A stretch of 13,231 nucleotides of DNA from JALYXS01 sp051003795 (lineage in GTDB: Bacteria; Acidobacteriota; Terriglobia; Bryobacterales; Bryobacteraceae), in assembly GCA_051003795.1 (NCBI GenBank), contig JBPCKZ010000221.1, positions 1-13,231 on the forward strand, given 5' to 3'. The position numbers and the translations under genes are program-made. How positions within the stretch are numbered: position 1 is the first letter of the stretch; every line of letters begins with the position of its first letter. The notes under the pieces are model-generated. The model did not search any database. It had not been told where the DNA came from and saw nothing but the letters and a program-made list of their open reading frames with translations. Shown here one piece after another: positions 13,176 to 13,231 of the stretch.

Positions 13176-13231
13176 CCACTCCCGTTTCGGTCCCAAAGTT
13201 GGTCCAGTCGCCATCTAGCGACGCGAGATAG
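13156..13231 (-). CDS. 3' end of a probable TadE-like pilus protein (cut by window edge)
   Basis: The minus strand is open from the window edge to a TAG at 13158-13156, giving 24 residues that end WTNFGTETGVDARTTF. This tail resembles the C-termini of small TadE-like proteins that precede TadG-type genes, and the overlap with the next gene fits an operon. The call rests on a short tail and context only. Confidence 0.45.
   Translation of the reverse strand, partial: YLASLDGDWTNFGTETGVDARTTF

Overview
The window is GC-rich, densely packed bacterial chromosomal DNA. The gene mix suggests an Acidobacteriota-like soil bacterium (Bryobacterales/Solibacter type): exported amidohydrolase, dipeptidase and DUF362 proteins, a Tad-pilus protein fused to a VWA domain, and an hfq-hflX pair. 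This is an inference from gene content and no marker gene confirms it. I see no insertion sequence, phage gene, CRISPR array, rRNA or tRNA.

Left part (1-4985): an M19-type dipeptidase (137-1327, +) runs into the end of a tight four-gene leftward operon (4957 to 1308). The operon order is secreted amidohydrolase, RidA-like protein with a Tat-like signal, DUF362 protein with a Tat-like signal, and an unrecognised 256-aa protein. The spacing is 2 bp, then a TAATG stop/start overlap, then 10 bp. It looks like an exported module for hydrolysing amides or peptides and dealing with reactive imine products; the substrate is unknown. The amidohydrolase promoter overlaps a perfect 15-bp palindrome.

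Middle (4986-8260): hfq and hflX point right. The conserved N-terminus of HflX lies in the hfq reading frame directly after the hfq TAG, with no normal start codon. A small four-helix membrane protein (DUF5367-like) and a TetR regulator are divergent, with alternating TGTACC half-sites between them. An orphan ribbon-helix-helix antitoxin-like gene follows. Next is a 304-bp gene-free stretch with DnaA-box-like sequences and AT-rich patches.

Right part (8261-13231): a leftward cluster of sthA-type transhydrogenase, ROK-family sugar kinase-like protein and A24 prepilin peptidase (16-bp gap, then a TTGA overlap). A DinB-family protein points right. It meets a TadG-like VWA protein that is preceded by the last 24 codons of a probable TadE-like gene cut by the window edge. 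The prepilin peptidase and the TadG/TadE genes suggest a Flp/Tad pilus. The transhydrogenase and ROK protein suggest a sugar/NADPH link.

Several genes (dipeptidase, amidohydrolase, possibly sthA) have a -10 hexamer so close to the start codon that leaderless or nearly leaderless mRNAs are likely.
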